The notes beneath the pieces were generated by a model that ran no database searches, was not told the origin of the DNA, and worked only from the letters and a program-made list of their open reading frames with translations. A stretch of DNA of 57,301 bases from Oscillospiraceae bacterium (GTDB lineage Bacteria; Bacillota; Clostridia; Oscillospirales; Oscillospiraceae). Position numbers and translations under genes: made by a program. Where the stretch lies: the NCBI GenBank assembly GCA_015068245.1, contig SVKU01000017.1, positions 1 to 57,301 on the forward strand, read 5' to 3'. Shown here one piece after another: positions 21,809-30,194 of the stretch (the stretch's first letter is position 1; the number at the start of each line of letters is the position of its first letter).

Positions 21809-23639
21809 CAGAACCCTGTTCATCAAGAACCTCAAACGCTTCTGGCCCATATGGGGCAGCTATCTGGCAATATGGTTTGTTCTGATGCCTATGGTGCTGC
21901 TGACCGAATCATACAACAGCTTCGACGAAACCGTTTATTCCATGACTATGGCCGGTGCTGTTATCGGTTTTGCTTACGCTGCCATATGCGCCATGGCTCT
22001 GTATTCCTATATGTACAGTTCAAAGAGTGCGGGAATGTTCCACGCTCTGCCCATGACAAGGGAAACCATGTTCATCACCAACTACCTGTCGGGTCTGGCA
22101 TATATGTTTATTCCGAATCTGCTCATCGCTCTGGTCTGTATCCCCGTGGGCGGTCTGAGAGGCGACCTGGATATGATAAGCATTGTGATCTGGACATGTG
22201 TTGTCTGCGGCACGGAATTTTTCTTCTTCTCCTTTGCCACTTTCTGCGCTCAGTTTACAGGCACCCTTGTGGTCATGCCCGTGTTCTATCTTATCTGGAA
22301 CTTTGTGGCCTATGTTCTTGAAATGGTCATCAAAACCATGGGCGAGATCTTTATCTACGGATTCCGCAGTTCAAGTGCCGGAAGCATATCTTTCCTCTCC
22401 CCTATTATATACATGATGGAAAATTATGGCACCAGATATATCCACGAAACGCTGCAGACGGTTTTTGTGGGCGCAGAAATTACCATCTGGTACGTTATCG
22501 CCGGTGCGGTATTTGCCATTCTTTCCCTGCTGCTGTACCGCAAACGCAAGGTTGAAAGTGCCGGCGATGTGGTAAGCGTCAGGGGGGCACGTCCCGTTTT
22601 CCGCTGGTGTGTTGGAATATGCGCTGCCCTGCTGTTGAGTTTACTGGTATCAGCAATATTCAACATTGAGATCGATGAGACCGCCTTTATCTATCCCATT
22701 ATGACTCTGGTAATGATTGCCACAGGCTTTATTGGATGGTTTGCGGCAGAAATGCTGCTGAAAAAGAGTTTCCGGGTGTTCAGCAAAAAGAGTATCGGAA
22801 CCTTTGGTATCTTTGCCGTTGTGGTAGTGCTGTGCATGGCTGCCACCGCATTTGACCTGTTCAACATTGAAAACAGGATTCCGGATATCGAAGATGTTGA
22901 GTTCATCGCCATAGACTCCACCGAGTTCACCACCGAGGAAGATAAGGCCGCCATTATGGCATATCATCAGTCTTTGCTGGACGGTAAGGATGAGCTGTTG
23001 AGAATCGTCAGAGGCGGCGATTACGACACCTACTTTTTTGATAAAATGAGTTACAATTATCAGCACAATGTCAGTATTCGCTACTATATGAAAGATGATG
23101 GTGACTATCTCCGCAGATACTATTATATCCCCGTCACTCCCGAAACAAAGTCTGACCCCGGCAGCTACGCCAGCAGACTGAACGCCCTGCTGTACGCACC
23201 TGACAAGGTTATACAGCGAGCTTTTGGCTCTCCTCTGACCGAAGATATGGTATCCAGCGTTTCCATCGATTTCTATTCGGAAGACGGTGTTTGGAATCAG
23301 ACCACCGTGTCCGGCCGCGATGCATGGATACTGGCACAGGCTGTAAGTGCCGACCTGGTGGCAGGCAACATGGAAGCCGGTCTGGTGTTCCCCACAGATT
23401 ATGAGACCTATCAAAACAACATAACCGTGACCTACTATCCCGAGGAAGCCGAAGATGTTCCCGTTGATTATATCTACAGCGAACAAGGATACCATGTAAT
23501 CACAAAGGAATATACAGAAACCGTATCTCACGGCAGAAGCTTCGGCATAACCACCGCCAGCGAGCACACCATCGCCGCAATGACTCAGCTTGGCATCATC
23601 GGCGACGGTCAGCAGGCTCTGACAATGGATCAATACTAA
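21786..23639 (+). CDS. ABC transporter permease with C-terminal extracytoplasmic domain
   Basis: A 617-residue membrane protein. About six hydrophobic segments lie in residues 20-270 and two or three more between 280 and 365. A hydrophilic domain of some 250 residues follows (from FNIENRIPDIEDVEFIAID), resembling the extracellular DUF6449-type domain of Firmicutes ABC permeases. The start at 21786 is preceded by GGAGGTGA inside the ATPase gene, giving a 23-nt overlap. Repressor, ATPase and permease together form a YtrA-controlled ABC system; the outer domain may sense or bind the ligand (inference). Confidence 0.83.
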   Translation: MSKTSFFNRTLFIKNLKRFWPIWGSYLAIWFVLMPMVLLTESYNSFDETVYSMTMAGAVIGFAYAAICAMALYSYMYSSKSAGMFHALPMTRETMFITNYLSGLAYMFIPNLLIALVCIPVGGLRGDLDMISIVIWTCVVCGTEFFFFSFATFCAQFTGTLVVMPVFYLIWNFVAYVLEMVIKTMGEIFIYGFRSSSAGSISFLSPIIYMMENYGTRYIHETLQTVFVGAEITIWYVIAGAVFAILSLLLYRKRKVESAGDVVSVRGARPVFRWCVGICAALLLSLLVSAIFNIEIDETAFIYPIMTLVMIATGFIGWFAAEMLLKKSFRVFSKKSIGTFGIFAVVVVLCMAATAFDLFNIENRIPDIEDVEFIAIDSTEFTTEEDKAAIMAYHQSLLDGKDELLRIVRGGDYDTYFFDKMSYNYQHNVSIRYYMKDDGDYLRRYYYIPVTPETKSDPGSYASRLNALLYAPDKVIQRAFGSPLTEDMVSSVSIDFYSEDGVWNQTTVSGRDAWILAQAVSADLVAGNMEAGLVFPTDYETYQNNITVTYYPEEAEDVPVDYIYSEQGYHVITKEYTETVSHGRSFGITTASEHTIAAMTQLGIIGDGQQALTMDQY

Positions 23640-23643
23640 GCAA

Positions 23644-23690
23644 AAAGGGACCGTGAAAACTCACATCATCGCGAGTTTTCCGGTCCCTTT
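23644..23690. terminator. Convergent terminator
   Basis: Two nested stems: AAAGGGACCG/CGGTCCCTTT outside and GAAAACTC/GAGTTTTC inside. It lies between the rightward ABC operon and the leftward sortase gene, and its last bases overlap the sortase stop region. Confidence 0.85.
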
Positions 23691-24543
23691 ATCTTTTTAC
23701 TAATTTGCAGTGTACAACATACCTTGTGTCCGATGAATCGGCGCAGGTGGACAGGGTCACGATCCTGTCGGAAACTGTTATTTCCACATCTGTCGCAAAG
23801 TCTGATCTGCTTTGGATAAGCTTCAAATAGGAGCCGTATGATTCATCGTCCTTGAAGCGCAGCTGAAAGGTATCGGAATTTTTCTTCGTAACGTACCCGC
23901 TGAACACCTCCAGCAAATATGAAGCGTCGGGCGTTATCAGTTCCAGCGTCGGGTGGTCACGGTAATATCCTTCGGTTCCGTATTGGGGCAATGTGGCAAA
24001 CATTGCTCCGTTTTTCATATTATGACCGTACACAACGGTATTGCGGTCAACAAAGCCGGGCAGATTATGCACATCGGAAAAAATCGAACCGTTTTCGTTT
24101 TCGGTTCCGTCAAAAAGATGGTTCAGATAGTATTCATTATCTTTACCATGCACCACCGGATAATTGATCTCTGCGCCGTTTGTGATCCACGCTTCGACAT
24201 CGGGGTTGATTTGCCGCAGTTTTTCAAAATCCACCAAAACTGTAGCAGATGTTTTCAGCTCATCTTCCGGCAGCTTAGCGTTATCATATGCAGTCACGTC
24301 AACGCTTTCTGATACAGGTATTTCGGAACTTTCCGGGGCACTGACCGGTAACTGTTCCTGTTCGGTCAGCTGAACCACCGCACTTTCGGCAATGGCTTCA
24401 TATGTGTCGGTGCCGGTCTGATAAACCCGGTTTATTCCAAGAAGCTTAATGCCGCTGAAGGCAAAAAGCGCAGCAAAACCCAACAGCAAACACCATAAAA
24501 CTACGTTTACAAATCGGTTTTTACTGTTGGGCTTTTTATCCAT
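23689..24543 (-). CDS. Class B sortase
   Basis: A 284-residue membrane-anchored transpeptidase. One N-terminal helix (VVLWCLLLGFAALFAFSGI) is followed by the sortase barrel. Its catalytic residues are the His of VVYGHNM, the Cys of TLSTC and the Arg of SDTRYVVH; the insertion FQLRFKDDESYGSYLKLIQSRSDF is the class B helix. It attaches proteins with a C-terminal sorting motif to the cell wall. Its likely client, with an APQTGD motif, is encoded two genes upstream. ATG 24543 is chosen; a GTG at 24549, directly after the LCP stop codon, is possible. This is the last gene of the leftward surface block. Confidence 0.92.
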   Translation of the reverse strand: MDKKPNSKNRFVNVVLWCLLLGFAALFAFSGIKLLGINRVYQTGTDTYEAIAESAVVQLTEQEQLPVSAPESSEIPVSESVDVTAYDNAKLPEDELKTSATVLVDFEKLRQINPDVEAWITNGAEINYPVVHGKDNEYYLNHLFDGTENENGSIFSDVHNLPGFVDRNTVVYGHNMKNGAMFATLPQYGTEGYYRDHPTLELITPDASYLLEVFSGYVTKKNSDTFQLRFKDDESYGSYLKLIQSRSDFATDVEITVSDRIVTLSTCADSSDTRYVVHCKLVKR

Positions 24544-24549
24544 TTTCAC

Positions 24550-25530
24550 TCACTTCTTCGGCGCATAGAACAATCGCAGTATCAGGCTGTCGAGAGCTTC
24601 TTCATCGAGATGGAACTCCATATACTCTTCACCGCGAACATTCTCGCCATCGGGCGTAATTATTTCTGACAGAGAATAGTCTCCGTAATCGTCCAGCACG
24701 GCACTGAATGTATTGGCGGAACAATCTGTGACCATGTATGGCAAAATTGATTCGTAAAGCGACAGGGAAAAGCTTTCGCCCTGTCCCAGCTTGGCTTTCA
24801 GCGATGTCAGGAATCCGTTCATATAGGCTTCCTGACGTTCCATTCTGGAGACGTTCAGCTGGTCGCCCACGTCACGGCGCAGGCGCACAAAGTTGATCGA
24901 CTGCTGGCCATGAAGCGTAACTTCACCGAGAGGAATGCTTTCGTCAACTGCACTGAAATCGTCGGTTACAGTGACCGTAACACCGCCTACCGCATCGTTG
25001 GCCAGGGCAACAGCGTCCATGTTCAGCGAAACATAATGGTCGATATTGATCCCCCAGAGCAGGTCTGAAACTGTCTGACGTATGTTTTCACAGCTGTCTT
25101 CCATGCCGGATCCGTATGTATGTGCCAAAGCCAGCTGACCATAATACGTTCCCGCAGGACTTCCGCCTACACCGAGAACGGGCATATCCACCATGGTATC
25201 TCTGTTTAGATTGAGCACACGGATCTCCTCCGCCGTCTGATCGAATATCAGAAGCATAACAGTGTCTGCTGCGCCATCGTTGTTATAGGAATTGCCGGGC
25301 TGCACAGGACCTTCCTTATCTATACCAACCAGCAGGAACACCTCAATGTCCTGACGCGGGAAATAGTCCACACCATCGTAGGTGATGGTCTTTCTGGTTG
25401 ATGGTTCCGCAGTCTGCTCATCCGGCCGCATGAAGCTTTCGACCAGCTGTGTTCCGCTGTAAACCAGTATGACAAAAAGGATGGTCACGGCAACCAAAGC
25501 AGCTATCTGGCGGCCTGTTCTTCTACGCAT
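24550..25530 (-). CDS. LytR-CpsA-Psr (LCP) family glycopolymer ligase
   Basis: A 326-residue membrane protein: one N-terminal helix (IAALVAVTILFVILVYSG), then an LCP domain with DTVMLLIFDQTAEEIRVLNLNRDTMV, LAHTYGSG, GVTVTVTDDFSAV and NFVRLRRDVGDQLNVSRMERQE. LCP proteins transfer lipid-linked glycopolymers such as teichoic acids or capsule to peptidoglycan. It is encoded between the sorted surface protein and the sortase, at the end of a polysaccharide gene block, so it probably attaches the polymer made by this locus to the wall (inference). It is separated from the upstream gene by two bases. Confidence 0.92.
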   Translation of the reverse strand: MRRRTGRQIAALVAVTILFVILVYSGTQLVESFMRPDEQTAEPSTRKTITYDGVDYFPRQDIEVFLLVGIDKEGPVQPGNSYNNDGAADTVMLLIFDQTAEEIRVLNLNRDTMVDMPVLGVGGSPAGTYYGQLALAHTYGSGMEDSCENIRQTVSDLLWGINIDHYVSLNMDAVALANDAVGGVTVTVTDDFSAVDESIPLGEVTLHGQQSINFVRLRRDVGDQLNVSRMERQEAYMNGFLTSLKAKLGQGESFSLSLYESILPYMVTDCSANTFSAVLDDYGDYSLSEIITPDGENVRGEEYMEFHLDEEALDSLILRLFYAPKK

Positions 25531-25532
25531 GA

Positions 25533-26366
25533 TCAGCCCCTGTCGGTGACTTTGTGCTTACGCATGAACAGAACTATTGCGGCAATACCAAGCAGGCAAA
25601 CTGCCATGATGATTCCCCACTGAGCAGCATCGGTGCCGACGCTGTCGCCGGTCTGGGGAGCTTCAACTATGCTGTTGGAAGCGGGAACAAGAACGGCTAC
25701 GGGACAGAAGTTTTCGTAAACGGTGCAGGTGATGGAACCATCGCCCTTAACGGCAACATCTTCAATCATCTGCCATTCGCCGTTTTTGTATTCAACTACT
25801 TCAACATGAGTTCCGGGCTGGATACCAAAGTCAAAGTCAAGGCAAATGGTGGTTCCTTCCGGCTCAAGGAACTCCTCAAGCTCATCGCAGAGAACGCTGA
25901 CGTCATACAGCTCTTTGACGACCATGTCTTCAACAGTTTTGCCTTCGCCAAGAGCAGCAGCGATAGATTCGTTCAGCCCCTTGCAGTTGGCAAATACGGA
26001 CATACCGTTATCTACTATATCCTGATATGCCCACAAAAGCAGTTCTCTTGCGTCATCGGGAATCATGGTAGAACTCTCTGCCTCTGAAACGGGGGTAATC
26101 ACAAGGCAAACATGGTCATCGGCAACATTTTCATCGTGGACATTGTAGACCCAAACACGTCCATCGGTATGAATTACATCACCAACGACTATCTCGTCTT
26201 CATACAAATAACCAACCACTGTTCCCTCTTCGGTTTCGGTACCTACCAGAGGAGGAACAGGCTTATAAGCTATGCTGCCTGTAAAATCGTCACCCACAGC
26301 AAGGGCGGGGCATACCATGGCCGCACACAAAACCAATATCACGACAAATGAAACTACTCTTTTCAT
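25533..26366 (-). CDS. Secreted surface protein with sortase-type C-terminus
   Basis: A 277-residue protein with a signal peptide (MKRVVSFVVILVLCAAMVCPALA) and a C-terminal cell-wall sorting signal: APQTGDS, a hydrophobic helix WGIIMAVCLLGIAAIVLFM and the basic tail RKHKVTDRG. The centre has no recognised catalytic motif; one part (PGTHVEVVEYKNGEWQMIEDVAVKGDGSITCTVYENFCPVAVLV) reads like a beta-rich module. The start at 26366 is chosen because the signal peptide begins there. Encoded just upstream of the LCP and sortase genes, it is the probable sortase client. Specific function unknown. Confidence 0.82.
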   Translation of the reverse strand: MKRVVSFVVILVLCAAMVCPALAVGDDFTGSIAYKPVPPLVGTETEEGTVVGYLYEDEIVVGDVIHTDGRVWVYNVHDENVADDHVCLVITPVSEAESSTMIPDDARELLLWAYQDIVDNGMSVFANCKGLNESIAAALGEGKTVEDMVVKELYDVSVLCDELEEFLEPEGTTICLDFDFGIQPGTHVEVVEYKNGEWQMIEDVAVKGDGSITCTVYENFCPVAVLVPASNSIVEAPQTGDSVGTDAAQWGIIMAVCLLGIAAIVLFMRKHKVTDRG

Positions 26367-26427
26367 TTTTCTCAACTCCAATTCTTTATTATTCCTGCAC
26401 GAGAAACTTCGCACAAAACAATACATT

Positions 26428-27153
26428 TTATAAATCGGGGAAAATCAGCCGCTGGTTCCAGCATATCCAGTCCAGGGCATCATCACCCAGCCGCTGCTCG
26501 ATCTCTGCAACAGCCTTTCCCAGAGTGGGCGGTCTTGAAGTCATATTGTGGCAGTCCGTTCCTATAAGATGAATACGCTCATCTCTCAGCAAACGTGTTG
26601 CCAGTTTGACTGTTTTTCTCTGGAGGAAGAAGCTCGAATTCACCTGAAGGCGAAGGGGTAGTTCTTCCAGCCTTGATATGATTTTATCCGCATTGAAGGC
26701 GGTTATATACCGTTCAACATGGGCGATAACCGGGGTAAGCCCCAACCGCACGGGTATATGAGCCAATTCATCAAAAATATCGTTTCCCCATTTCCTCATG
26801 GGCAATTCGACCATAATGAACTTGCTGTCGCCCAGGCAGAGTTTTTTCAGGTCCTCGCTTTCGCTCATTCCTTTATAATAGGCAACCTCTGCTCCAAGGT
26901 GGAGTCTGGGCAGGTCATCTCTTCCCCACATGGCTTCTGCCAACCTGTTGGCAGCCTCGTTTCTGCGGTTTAAAAACTTAACGGGATTGTCCCTGTCCGC
27001 ATAAAAGTGCGGAGTCAGCACCACATGCCTCACACCCTGCCCGGCCTCTTTGGCAAGCATCGCCAGCGAGGTTTCCGTGCTGTCGCTTCCGTCGTCTACC
27101 TGAGGCAGGATATGGCTGTGGAAATCAATTATTTTACTGATCGTTCTTGTCAT
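26428..27153 (-). CDS. CpsB/CapC-type protein-tyrosine phosphatase (PHP fold)
   Basis: A 241-residue PHP-fold metal phosphatase. The metal ligands are in DFHSHILPQVDDGS (His12, His14), GAEVAYY, IAHVERY and GTDCHN. In Gram-positive capsule loci this enzyme removes phosphate from the tyrosine kinase CpsD. The start at 27153 gives a 20-nt overlap with the kinase gene; the reading frame is open for 59 codons further upstream inside the kinase gene, but that part encodes no conserved sequence. It is translated directly after its predicted target. Confidence 0.9.
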   Translation of the reverse strand: MTRTISKIIDFHSHILPQVDDGSDSTETSLAMLAKEAGQGVRHVVLTPHFYADRDNPVKFLNRRNEAANRLAEAMWGRDDLPRLHLGAEVAYYKGMSESEDLKKLCLGDSKFIMVELPMRKWGNDIFDELAHIPVRLGLTPVIAHVERYITAFNADKIISRLEELPLRLQVNSSFFLQRKTVKLATRLLRDERIHLIGTDCHNMTSRPPTLGKAVAEIEQRLGDDALDWICWNQRLIFPDL

Positions 27154-28720
27154 TTTTCGTCTTTGAGGAACTTGATTTTCCCGTCTTTTCGTGGCGGCCT
27201 TCGTAAGAACGGTAATAACGCTTATAGTATCTGCCGTAATATCTTCTGTAATACTTGCTGTAATAGGATCCGCCGCTGTCCTGAGTGCAGTTGAACACAA
27301 CGCCAAGCAGCTTGGCACCAACGAATTCAAACTCTCTTACAACGGAGTTCAGGACGATATTGTTGCCATGGTTCTGGCGAACCACCAGCAGAATGCCATC
27401 GGTCTCTTTAGCCACCGCCATGGCGTCGCTGACTTCCATAACAGGCGGCAGGTCAAGAACCACATAATCAAAAGTGTCACGGAATGATTTGAGCAGTTCG
27501 CTCATTCTGGCAGAGCTGAGCAGCTCGATGGGGTTGGGCGGATTGCGGCCGGCAGCAATTACGCTGAATGCGTTTTCGCTTTCCGGCAAGCCGCAGGGCT
27601 GGAATACATCTGTCACGGAGCACTGACCGGTGAGATAATCGGACAGACCGGGTGTCTTCTGGATAGTCAGCTTGGTGTCCAGTGACGGACGGCGCATATC
27701 ACAGTCTATCAAAAGAACCTTTTTGCCAAGTTCCGACAGGGAGTATGCCAGGTTGGCAGAGGTAAGGCTCTTGCCCTCACCTGCCAGAGCACTGGAAACA
27801 CCGATTATGCGGGTTTGAATCTCGTCGGCAAAGGAGAACTGAAGTTTCGTTCTCAGCAGTTTATATGCCTCGGATGCAGAGAAGCTGATCTGACCGCCGA
27901 TAAGGGCAGGTTTTTCTTTGCTTTGCAGCCGTTTATTCTTTTGGTTTTTCTTTCTATTGCCGTAGCCGTAATAGTAATATCCGCTCTTGTAGTATCCGCT
28001 GCGTGATGTGTTCTCCATATCGGGAACGGAAGCCAAAACGGGATACTTGATCCTCTTTGTAATGTCGTCTTCCGTGCGGATAGTAACGTCGAATACCTCG
28101 TAAAGGACAATGGCCATTACCGTCAGCAGTACACCGAGCATGCAGCCAAGCATGGTGTTTTTGGGATAGCTGGGCGAGCTTGGGGAAACGGGAACAACAG
28201 CTGTATCAACGATTTTTGCTGATGTGCCCTCGATAATGCTGGAGATGCGTTTCGGCAGGATATAGGCTATTGCTGATGCAATGTTTTCTGCCTCAACGGG
28301 ATCCGGGCTTGTAACAACTATCTGGAAAATCTCAGTCTCGTTGACAGGTTCTGCAGAAAGCATACCTTTGACTTCGGCGTAGGAACGGTCAACATCTGCA
28401 TAGTCGATAACATCGTTAAGAGTTTCTCTTGTGTTGAGAATTACAATATATGTATCAACAAGGCTCTTTGATGCCACGATATCGCTGGACGAAATGCTCA
28501 GCGAAGCATCTCCAACAGACAGGGAGTTGTTGTTGACATAGAACATGGCTGCAGACTGATACTGGGGTGTTATGAAAAAGTGAGTTACGGCAAAAGCTGC
28601 TGCCGCACCAACAATGCCTACCACAACAATGAGCCACAGTTTGTTCCAGATTATTTCAAAGATCCGTCGCAGATCTATTTCCAGTTCTTCGTTGTTTTGC
28701 GTGGTCACTTTTTCTTCCAA
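27134..28720 (-). CDS. Fused Wzz chain-length regulator and BY-type tyrosine kinase (Wzc-like)
   Basis: A 528-residue membrane protein. The N-terminal Wzz domain has membrane helices near residues 30-50 and 180-200 (MLGCMLGVLLTVMAIVLYEVF). The cytoplasmic BY-kinase has Walker A SALAGEGKS (about 310), Walker A' LLIDCDMRRP (about 337) and Walker B YVVLDLPPV. It ends in a tyrosine cluster with more than ten Tyr between about 490 and 515. It controls polymer length and export through cycles of autophosphorylation. In most Gram-positive capsule loci these two domains are separate proteins (CpsC and CpsD). The start is a TTG preceded by AAAGGAG. The PHP phosphatase gene overlaps its 3' end. Confidence 0.92.
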   Translation of the reverse strand: MEEKVTTQNNEELEIDLRRIFEIIWNKLWLIVVVGIVGAAAAFAVTHFFITPQYQSAAMFYVNNNSLSVGDASLSISSSDIVASKSLVDTYIVILNTRETLNDVIDYADVDRSYAEVKGMLSAEPVNETEIFQIVVTSPDPVEAENIASAIAYILPKRISSIIEGTSAKIVDTAVVPVSPSSPSYPKNTMLGCMLGVLLTVMAIVLYEVFDVTIRTEDDITKRIKYPVLASVPDMENTSRSGYYKSGYYYYGYGNRKKNQKNKRLQSKEKPALIGGQISFSASEAYKLLRTKLQFSFADEIQTRIIGVSSALAGEGKSLTSANLAYSLSELGKKVLLIDCDMRRPSLDTKLTIQKTPGLSDYLTGQCSVTDVFQPCGLPESENAFSVIAAGRNPPNPIELLSSARMSELLKSFRDTFDYVVLDLPPVMEVSDAMAVAKETDGILLVVRQNHGNNIVLNSVVREFEFVGAKLLGVVFNCTQDSGGSYYSKYYRRYYGRYYKRYYRSYEGRHEKTGKSSSSKTKNDKNDQ

Positions 28721-28754
28721 AGTAAAACCACTCCTTTCACGTGGATATTAACGC

Positions 28755-30080
28755 TTATTCTTCAAGGAAAATGCTGCGTATATCTTCCATTTCCTGTTCG
28801 GTTATACCGACAGACAGAAGATAGTTTTCAACCTTTTCCTGTGTTGTATTGCCATTCATTTTGCCAAGCTGTTCCTGAAACTCCACCAGCAGGTCCCTTG
28901 TTATACTGGAATAATACAGTGCGGTCAGCTCGTACTCACGAACAATGTCTTCGTCCGACATTCCAAGCAATGCTTCCAACAGATAACAAATAGTTCCTGT
29001 TCTGTCTGCGCCGTGAGTACAGTGAAGATAAATGGGATAATTATCTTCTCTGGCGAGTTGTGCAAAAATCCTTCTTACTTTTTCATTGTTTTGAGGCTTG
29101 AATACTTCTTCATACATCGGAGCATTAAAGTATTCGTGCCGAACATTGGCTCCCAGCGCATGCATGTCAGATGCATTGACCGACTCATCTCTGAGATCAA
29201 GGTCTGTCTTTATTCCAAGCACCGTAAGCATATCTCGCTGGCCTTTTTCGGAAATATCATTATTGGTTTTTACTGCGCCGTCAAGTTCACTTCCCCGGTA
29301 CAGCAGCCCCTGTTTTATTTTCCTGCCATCTGTAGTTTCCCAGCCGCCGATATCTCTTACGTTGACTGCGCCGTCAATACTGAGGATCCGGGGTGTTGCA
29401 GCTGTTTTAAACGTGCTTTGGAACGACATCTCCTGCCCGTTGGAAAGCGACAGGTTTATACGATAATGATAATCCGTGCCGGTCTTTAAATGGGGCACGT
29501 TTACGGCATAGCCATCATGTAGTTCAAATATTCGGCAGTTTGCAAAGGAAGCATCGTCAGAAACCTCAACTTCTGCAAAAGAAACGGAACAGTTTGCAGG
29601 CAGACTGTCGATCTCAAAAGAAAGCCTTACAGGAACGCCAACGTCAAGGCGTTCTCCTTCTTCGCTGTATTTGGCAAGCAAATCGGGAACATGAATATCC
29701 TCGCCTGCATTGTACAGCGCAACAGCCGCGTCGCCCACGAGGTAAACTTCATCGTCAAAGACCGGCAGTTTGATTCCAATGGTATCGTTCAGCGACGATG
29801 CCTGACTTTCGGGTGCCGTATCCGGTGCAGCTATACTCAGGTCGACCTTTCTGCCGGGAGCAAGTATCAGCAGCAGCGCAATTACTATTATCAGCGCAAG
29901 TATCAGCGAAAAATTTAAAAGCAGTTTCTTCCGTTTTTTGATCTTGCGTTTCAAAGATGTTTTTGAGCTGCTTTTGCTGCTGCCGGAAGAACGGCTGCTG
30001 CCGGATCGATGTTCTCTATCGGAAACGATTTTCTGTTCATCGTTATTATTAACCTTTTTGTTGTCGGAGTCCAAAAACAT
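28755..30080 (-). CDS. Membrane-anchored tyrosine/dual-specificity-type phosphatase
   Basis: A 441-residue protein. A basic, Ser-rich N-terminal tail (about 50 residues) precedes a single membrane helix (FSLILALIIVIALLLIL). A beta-rich region follows and then a CX5R phosphatase domain with HCTHGADRTG (Cys354, Arg360), NVRDIGG and LLYRGSELDG. These match the Y_phosphatase3 family of bacterial tyrosine/lipid phosphatases. The basic inside tail predicts that the catalytic domain lies outside the cell, so the cytoplasmic kinase is an unlikely substrate. It is encoded between the SLH protein and the Wzc-like kinase. Confidence 0.85.
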   Translation of the reverse strand: MFLDSDNKKVNNNDEQKIVSDREHRSGSSRSSGSSKSSSKTSLKRKIKKRKKLLLNFSLILALIIVIALLLILAPGRKVDLSIAAPDTAPESQASSLNDTIGIKLPVFDDEVYLVGDAAVALYNAGEDIHVPDLLAKYSEEGERLDVGVPVRLSFEIDSLPANCSVSFAEVEVSDDASFANCRIFELHDGYAVNVPHLKTGTDYHYRINLSLSNGQEMSFQSTFKTAATPRILSIDGAVNVRDIGGWETTDGRKIKQGLLYRGSELDGAVKTNNDISEKGQRDMLTVLGIKTDLDLRDESVNASDMHALGANVRHEYFNAPMYEEVFKPQNNEKVRRIFAQLAREDNYPIYLHCTHGADRTGTICYLLEALLGMSDEDIVREYELTALYYSSITRDLLVEFQEQLGKMNGNTTQEKVENYLLSVGITEQEMEDIRSIFLEE

Positions 30081-30194
30081 CTACCTTTCCCTTACACTAT
30101 ATAATATCAAATTGATATTTAAAACACAAGCCTTTCAAATGTCTTTTCGCATTCTTTTTTGTTTCTGTCCTTTTTTCTCTGAGGCAACGGAAAC

